From the NCBI RefSeq assembly GCF_016862315.1, contig NZ_BOMS01000035.1, forward strand, positions 1 to 64,000: a DNA stretch of 64,000 nucleotides. The letters are read 5' to 3'. Position 1 is the first letter of the stretch; each line of letters starts with the position of its first letter. Below the pieces are notes generated by a model. It made no database searches. It was not told the DNA's origin and saw nothing but the letters and a program-made list of their open reading frames with translations. This document shows, piece after piece, positions 59,918-64,000 of the stretch. Source of the stretch: Actinoplanes palleronii. GTDB lineage: Bacteria > Actinomycetota > Actinomycetes > Mycobacteriales > Micromonosporaceae. Both the position numbers and the translations under genes were made by a program.

Positions 59918-60658
59918 GTGACTGTCTTCCCCGCCCGCCCTGCGCTGACCGCGCCGTCCAGCAACAGAGAGCTGACGCCGGTCGGCCATCCGCAGCAGTC
60001 CACGAGTCTCGAACAGCAACGCCTCACCCCGATGGAGTGGGCACGGCGCCGCCGTGCCGAGCGTGAGTCCCGCCGCATGGACGCGGCCGGAGCTCGTGCT
60101 CTGACCCGGCTCGACCGCCTCGGCGCGAGCTGGCACATCGTGGACTGGCCGCGCGCCGATCTCTCCCAGTCGTATTACGAGCCCGACCCGACCGACGACC
60201 GGGCGGGCTTCCTCGCCATCGGTCCCGGCGGGGTGTACGCGGTGACCGTCGCCGACCACGGCCGATCCCGCGTCCTGATCGCCGGTGACGTCGTCCAGAT
60301 CAACGGCAAGCGCCCCGCGTACGTGGCCGAGGCCCGTCGCGACGCCCGCCGTGCCGCCAAGGCGCTCTCCGCCGCGGTCGGCCTGAACGTTCCGGTCACC
60401 CCGGTGCTGACGTTCGTCGGGTCCGGCGTGATCAGCGTCCACGGCCTGCCGAAGGACTGTCTGGTCGCCACCGACAAGCAGCTCGACCGGTTGCTCCTAG
60501 CCGGCGGGGCCCGCATCTCGGCGGCTACCGCGAGCAAACTCTCAGAGGTTGCTCACAACCCCGGTACCTGGTCGAACGCGCCGTACAAGCCGGCCGGCGA
60601 CTACCGGTGGTACAGCAACGGACAGACGGCCGCTGACAAGCGGCCGACCCGCCGGTAA
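59918..60658 (+). CDS. NERD-like domain protein
   Basis: A 246-residue protein. Residues about 70-190 resemble the nuclease-related NERD fold (WHIVDWPRADLSQS, FLAIGPGGVYAVTVADHG), but the catalytic acidic and E-x-K residues of active NERD nucleases are not apparent. A charged N-terminal helix (EWARRRRAERESRRMDAAGARALTRLDRL) precedes it. GTG 59918 is chosen because GGAGG lies 5 nt upstream; the frame is open to 59873. Function unknown. Confidence 0.75.
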   Translation: MTVFPARPALTAPSSNRELTPVGHPQQSTSLEQQRLTPMEWARRRRAERESRRMDAAGARALTRLDRLGASWHIVDWPRADLSQSYYEPDPTDDRAGFLAIGPGGVYAVTVADHGRSRVLIAGDVVQINGKRPAYVAEARRDARRAAKALSAAVGLNVPVTPVLTFVGSGVISVHGLPKDCLVATDKQLDRLLLAGGARISAATASKLSEVAHNPGTWSNAPYKPAGDYRWYSNGQTAADKRPTRR

Positions 60659-60740
60659 CGTTCCTTGCGACGACGCCGATGGTGGCGCTCCGGCTGACCG
60701 GGGCGCCATCGATCGGCGCGACGGAAGCGAGGAGGAGCCG

Positions 60741-61202
60741 GTGGCGCATGTTGAGCTCTCCCTCTCGGGAGCGTTCGTCCCCCAAGCACGCACACCATCC
60801 GAGGCCGAATTCGTCACCGGTCTCGAGCGCTGGGCGAGCACCGTGGCGGTCGCCGACGAGGCCTGTCTGATCGTCGACGCCGGTGGCGCGATCGTGGCCG
60901 TCTCGCCGTCCTGCAGCGAGCTGCTCGGCCTGGGCAAACCGGGCGACGCACTCGGCAAGCGGCTGACCACGACGGTGCAGCTGATCGACTTCACGGCTGG
61001 CGCGGGCCCGCTCGAGGACCCGGAGGCGGACATGATTCCGCCGCTGCTCGCGGTCCGCAGCGAGCGCCTGGCCCGCGGCGTGATGCGGGTCGTGCCGGAG
61101 GCCGGGAAGCCGCCGTTGACGATCGACGCGATCTCGACGCCGCTGATGGCCGGTGACCGAGTGGCCGGTTCGATGACCTTTCTCTCCCCGGTGCACTACT
61201 GA
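60741..61202 (+). CDS. PAS-domain protein
   Basis: A 153-residue protein with a single PAS-like domain (about 28-145; EACLIVDAGGAIVAVSPSCSELLGLGKPGDALGKRLT). There is no output domain, so it likely acts as a small sensory partner. GGAGG at 60731-60735 lies 5 nt before GTG 60741, which fixes the start. It lies 82 nt after the NERD-like gene. Confidence 0.82.
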   Translation: MAHVELSLSGAFVPQARTPSEAEFVTGLERWASTVAVADEACLIVDAGGAIVAVSPSCSELLGLGKPGDALGKRLTTTVQLIDFTAGAGPLEDPEADMIPPLLAVRSERLARGVMRVVPEAGKPPLTIDAISTPLMAGDRVAGSMTFLSPVHY

Positions 61203-61250
61203 AGTCCGGTTTGTCCATGGCGGTGTGGTGTTCAACGCATCCGACAACCA

Positions 61251-61279
61251 TTGGGTGTTACCTATCCGTAACGTAGTCT
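61251..61279 (+). promoter_or_regulatory. Sigma-70-type promoter of the ACT-domain gene
   Basis: TTGGGT (61251-61256), a 17-bp spacer and TAGTCT (61274-61279) form a near-consensus promoter. The -10 ends 6 nt before ATG 61286, so the mRNA is probably leaderless. Confidence 0.65.
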
Positions 61280-61285
61280 GCCGTC

Positions 61286-61672
61286 ATGCTCGATCTAGAC
61301 CTGTTACCAGGTGAGTACGCGGTGTGCCGCCTACCGGCCGGCTCCACCCTGCCCGCGTCACTGACCACGGGTCCGGACGACAAGAGCGTCATCTCGGTGA
61401 CCTGGGGCCTGGATGAGATCTCGATCATCTGCCGGTCCGAGCGGGTGCCGGACGGCGCGGAGGCCGACACGGCGTGGCGCGCGCTGCGGGTGGCCGGGCT
61501 GGACCTGACCATGACCGGGGTGCTCGCCTCGCTGGTCAGCCCGCTCGCCGAGGCTCGGGTCAACATCGTCACGTTCTCCACCTACGACACCGACTACCTC
61601 CTGGTGCCCACCGTGCGGCTGACCGAGGCGGTCAACACGCTGACCGCGGCCGGGCACCGCATCGCCGGCTGA
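61286..61672 (+). CDS. ACT-domain protein (CASTOR-like)
   Basis: A 128-residue protein with two ACT-like halves. The second is LDLTMTGVLASLVSPLAEARVNIVTFSTYDTDYLLV, the pattern of single-gene ACT/CASTOR proteins that bind amino acids. It has no catalytic domain. It lies close to pheA, whose product also has an ACT domain; a role in amino-acid sensing is an inference. Confidence 0.88.
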   Translation: MLDLDLLPGEYAVCRLPAGSTLPASLTTGPDDKSVISVTWGLDEISIICRSERVPDGAEADTAWRALRVAGLDLTMTGVLASLVSPLAEARVNIVTFSTYDTDYLLVPTVRLTEAVNTLTAAGHRIAG

Positions 61673-61715
61673 CTTTCTTCTGGCACCGGCCCGGCCGGAC
61701 TCCTACCATGAGCGC

Positions 61716-62339
61716 GTGTCCCCCCACACACGCCACATCCCCCTGGCCGTGGGTCTGCTGCTGTTGACGGCCGCCTGCGGGGCGCCGCCGGAGCCGTTGC
61801 CCGCCAGCCCCCCGCTGTCCCCGGTCACCGCCGCGCCGGCCGCGTCCGCTTCCGCGTTCCTGCCGCCGCCGGTCATCGCGACCCAGCCCACCGCCGCCGT
61901 GCCGACCGTCTACCCGACAGTGGATCCGGCCTATCCGACGATCGCGCCGCCCGCATTCCCCTATCCCACCTATCCGCCGACTACCGGGACCACCACCGCG
62001 CCGCTCACCAAGTCGCCGACGCCCACGCCGGCGCACGCGGCCAAGTGCGTCGGTCAGCCGACCAAGGCGGAGATCCTCGCGCTGCTCAAGCTCAAGGGTG
62101 GTGACGCCATCCCGGACAAGGCGCTGAAGGTGCAGAGCGGCCCGTACTGCACCGCCAACTGGTCGTTCACCACGGTCGAGATCGCCGGGCAGGACGCGGA
62201 CAGCCTGGAGCCGCTGATGGTCGTCGCCACCGGCAAGGGCGCCACGCTGGACATGGTGGCGGCCGGCACGGACGTCTGCAATCCGCAGGTGCAGGCGTCC
62301 GCCCCGGCCGGGATCCGGGTGCTGGCCTGCGGCTTCTGA
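61716..62339 (+). CDS. Lipoprotein with Pro/Thr-rich linker
   Basis: A 207-residue exported protein. The signal peptide ends at lipobox LTAAC (Cys about 21). A Pro/Ala/Thr/Tyr-rich linker (about 25-110) precedes a small C-terminal domain with three Cys (KCVGQPTKAEIL; PYCTANWSF; DVCNPQVQ). GTG 61716 has a -10-like TACCAT ending 6 nt upstream, so it is probably leaderless. Function unknown. Confidence 0.8.
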   Translation: MSPHTRHIPLAVGLLLLTAACGAPPEPLPASPPLSPVTAAPAASASAFLPPPVIATQPTAAVPTVYPTVDPAYPTIAPPAFPYPTYPPTTGTTTAPLTKSPTPTPAHAAKCVGQPTKAEILALLKLKGGDAIPDKALKVQSGPYCTANWSFTTVEIAGQDADSLEPLMVVATGKGATLDMVAAGTDVCNPQVQASAPAGIRVLACGF

Positions 62340-62363
62340 AGGTTCGAGCCATAGACTGACGAC

Positions 62364-63305
62364 ATGCCCGGAACGCCGCCCACCCGCTTCAGCTACCTCG
62401 GCCCGGAAGGCACCTTCACCGAGGCGGCCCTGCGCACCATCCCGGCCGCCGAGCACGGGCTGCGTAGCCCGGCCCGCAGCGTGCCGGAGGCCCTCGAGGC
62501 GGTCCGTTCCGGTGAGGCCGACGCCGCCCTGGTCCCGTTGGAGAACTCGGTGGGTGGCGCCATCCCGGTCACCCTCGACGAGCTGGTCACCGGCAGCCCG
62601 CTGATGATCACGCGGGAGGTGCTGCTGCCTGTCGAGTTCGTGCTCGCCGCCGACGCGCTGAAGCCGCTGGCCGCCCTGCGCACCGTCGCGGCGCACCCGC
62701 AGGCCTCCGCGCAGTGCCGGCGCTGGCTGCAGGCGAACGTGCCGGACGCCGTGGTGATCGACGTGCTCTCCAACGCCGCCGCGGCGATCAGCGCGGCCGC
62801 CGGGGAGTTCGACGCGGCTCTCTGCGCCCCGATCGGCGTCCCGCGCAACCGGCTCACCGTGCTCGCCGAGAAGGTGGCCGACCGGGCCGAGGCGGTCACC
62901 CGGTTCGCGCTCGTCGCCCGGCCCGCGGCCCCGCCGCCCCCGACCGGCGACGACGTCACCTCGCTGGCCGTGTCGATCCGGCACGACCAGGTCGGCGCGC
63001 TGCTCGCGGTCCTCACCGAGCTCGCGGTCCGCGGCATCAACCTGTCCCGGATCGAGTCCCGTCCCACCGGCGAGCAGCTCGGCACGTATTTCTTCTTCCT
63101 GGAGTGCACCGGCCACGTCGCCGAGGCCCGCCTCGGCGAGGCCTTGCAGGGCCTGCGCCGGATCTGCGCCGAGGTCCGCTTCCTGGGCAGCTACGCCCGC
63201 CACCGCCTGCAGCCGGAACCCCCGGTCCAGCCGCCGGCCGGCCTCTCCGACGCCGACTTCGCCGACTCCGCCGCCTGGCTGGCCCGCCTCCGCACCGGCA
63301 ATTAA
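62364..63305 (+). CDS. pheA: Prephenate dehydratase
   Basis: A 313-residue monofunctional prephenate dehydratase, which makes phenylpyruvate for phenylalanine synthesis. Catalytic-domain motifs are YLGPEGTFTEAAL, VPLENSVGGAIP and the TRF motif (VTRFALV); the C-terminal ACT domain has INLSRIESRPTGEQLGTYFFFLE, the Phe-feedback ESRP element. TAGACT (62352-62357) ends 6 nt before ATG 62364, fitting a leaderless mRNA. The second copy of the palindromic element begins 8 nt after the stop. Confidence 0.96.
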   Translation: MPGTPPTRFSYLGPEGTFTEAALRTIPAAEHGLRSPARSVPEALEAVRSGEADAALVPLENSVGGAIPVTLDELVTGSPLMITREVLLPVEFVLAADALKPLAALRTVAAHPQASAQCRRWLQANVPDAVVIDVLSNAAAAISAAAGEFDAALCAPIGVPRNRLTVLAEKVADRAEAVTRFALVARPAAPPPPTGDDVTSLAVSIRHDQVGALLAVLTELAVRGINLSRIESRPTGEQLGTYFFFLECTGHVAEARLGEALQGLRRICAEVRFLGSYARHRLQPEPPVQPPAGLSDADFADSAAWLARLRTGN

Positions 63306-63312
63306 CCCTTTC

Positions 63313-63500
63313 GGTACGAATACCGAGCGCTCGTCCGCAGGCTACGAGCCACGTCCCGCCCATGAGGCCGACGCGACGCCGCGGCCCACCCCGGACCGAA
63401 GCGCGCCAGCAGGTTGTCGGCTGGTCCTCAGGGGTGTCTCCGCGGCGCGGAGACACCCCTGAGAGCCAGCCAAGGTCTGGAGCCGCGCCGCGGCCCGGCC
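63313..63500. repeat. Palindromic intergenic element (copy 2, right arm truncated)
   Basis: The left 66 bp match the left end of the element at 23138 with about five differences. The centre carries the same 17-bp stem (63427-63443 / 63447-63463) with a 3-nt loop. The right arm follows for about 37 bp and is then lost. Like copy 1 it lies between convergent genes, here pheA and the zincin. Confidence 0.88.
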
Positions 63501-63547
63501 ACCCGCGATCCTGGGCGGGTGAAGTTCGGGCGCGGAGCGCCCGAGGG

Positions 63548-63910
63548 TCAGGCCCAGCCCAGCTCGTGCAGGCGCTGGTCGTCGATGCCGAAGTGGTGGG
63601 CGATCTCGTGGACCACGGTGATCGCGACCTCGTCGATCACGTCCGCCTCCGACTCGCAGGTGCGCAGCGTGGGCAGGCGATAGATGGTGATCCGGTCGGG
63701 CAGGGTCCCGGCGTAGTCCCAGCCGCGGTCGGTGAGCGCGGTGCCCTCGTAGAGCCCGAGCAGGTCGTCGCTGCCGTCCGCCGGGGTGTCCTCGACCAGG
63801 AACACCACGTTGTTCATCAGAGAGAGCAGCTCGACGGGGACCTCGTCGAGGGCCTCACCGACGAGCTCTTCGAAACGTTCCCGATCCATGTCCACCGGCA
63901 CACCCCACAT
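63548..63910 (-). CDS. Minimal zincin-like metallopeptidase family protein
   Basis: A 120-residue protein of the small actinobacterial zincin family (DUF1025 type). The motif HEIAHHFGIDD gives HExxH (His 101, Glu 102, His 105) plus the third ligand Asp 111. It has MDRERFEELVGEALDEVPVEL at the N-terminus. Starts at ATG 63910, GTG 63901 and ATG 63889 are all possible; the longer one is used here. No signal peptide, so it is cytoplasmic. Substrate unknown. Confidence 0.9.
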   Translation of the reverse strand: MWGVPVDMDRERFEELVGEALDEVPVELLSLMNNVVFLVEDTPADGSDDLLGLYEGTALTDRGWDYAGTLPDRITIYRLPTLRTCESEADVIDEVAITVVHEIAHHFGIDDQRLHELGWA

Positions 63911-64000
63911 AGTGCCCTGTCCAGCTGTATTGATCCTGAACCGCCGGTGCGGACCGCACACGGCCGCACCGGCGTACTCAACAGGGAATCAGACCAGCTT

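Overview
The window is high-GC actinobacterial chromosome. Strong GC3 bias, many GTG starts, ATGA/GTGA-coupled stop-starts and several apparently leaderless promoters fit that. The gene families (DUF5926, a DUF5324-like protein beside a cyclophilin, a SigE-type ECF factor, WXG100/EccB-like proteins, NlpC/P60, LCP) fit a mycelial actinomycete, most likely Micromonosporaceae and possibly Actinoplanes or a relative. The genus is an inference from gene content, not from a search.

Layout. 1-1909: the end of an integrative element, with a tyrosine integrase beside the 3' end of tRNA-Arg(ACG); tRNA-Ser(GCT) follows. 2258-8015: a Pro-rich protein, a CPBP membrane protease, a flavohemoglobin-like protein, an HTH-peptide deformylase fusion, and an FhuF-type iron reductase behind a probable iron box. 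8016-8945: non-coding, A/C-rich, with repeats and an orphan intrinsic terminator. 8946-15835: GT-C-like membrane protein, methyltransferase, PEBP protein, NlpC/P60 hydrolase, DUF4352-like protein and quinone reductase. 15914: tRNA-Ser(TGA). 16162-17890: a four-gene WXG100/type VII-like operon. 18050-20163: twin secreted PKD-like proteins. 20207-22233: soxR, divergent from a split transketolase across a SoxR-box palindrome. 22216-28000: housekeeping and membrane proteins (PH-like, rhomboid, cyclophilin, DUF5324-like, orphan EccB-like, CorA). 28041-35792: an aminotransferase, a three-gene cassette predicted to make a CDP-activated polyol lipid (cytidylyltransferase, glycerol-1-phosphate dehydrogenase, CDP-alcohol phosphatidyltransferase), a GT4 glycosyltransferase, an Fpg/Nei glycosylase and a polyprenyl-phosphate sugar transferase. 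35926-46370: signalling and transport, with a TolB-like lipoprotein, an ECF sigma factor and its membrane partner, LytS/LytTR, a DnaA-box cluster, an OmpR/kinase pair, DUF4153, and the first DUF485/symporter pair. 46452-53503: an RlpA-like protein, an ABC exporter split by a palindromic insertion, twin small proteins, a flavin-reductase-fold protein, and the second DUF485/ActP pair. 53711-63910: LCP, rhodanese, GDPD, a GAF kinase, DUF5926, arginine deiminase, NERD-like, PAS and ACT proteins, a lipoprotein, pheA and a small zincin.

The least expected signal is a set of long palindromic or hairpin repeats, mostly between convergent genes: 23138-23396 with a second truncated copy at 63313-63500, 31772-31954 (three 61-bp units), 58310-58414, and 48328-48494, which sits inside an operon and now supplies the start of the permease gene. 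Other points of interest are the HTH-deformylase fusion, the SoxR box facing a transketolase pair, the archaeal-type glycerol-1-phosphate dehydrogenase cassette, and DnaA boxes far from any dnaA/dnaN gene.

All functions are read from motifs and remembered family features. No database search was run. Start codons were chosen by ribosome-binding site and family N-terminus where possible.
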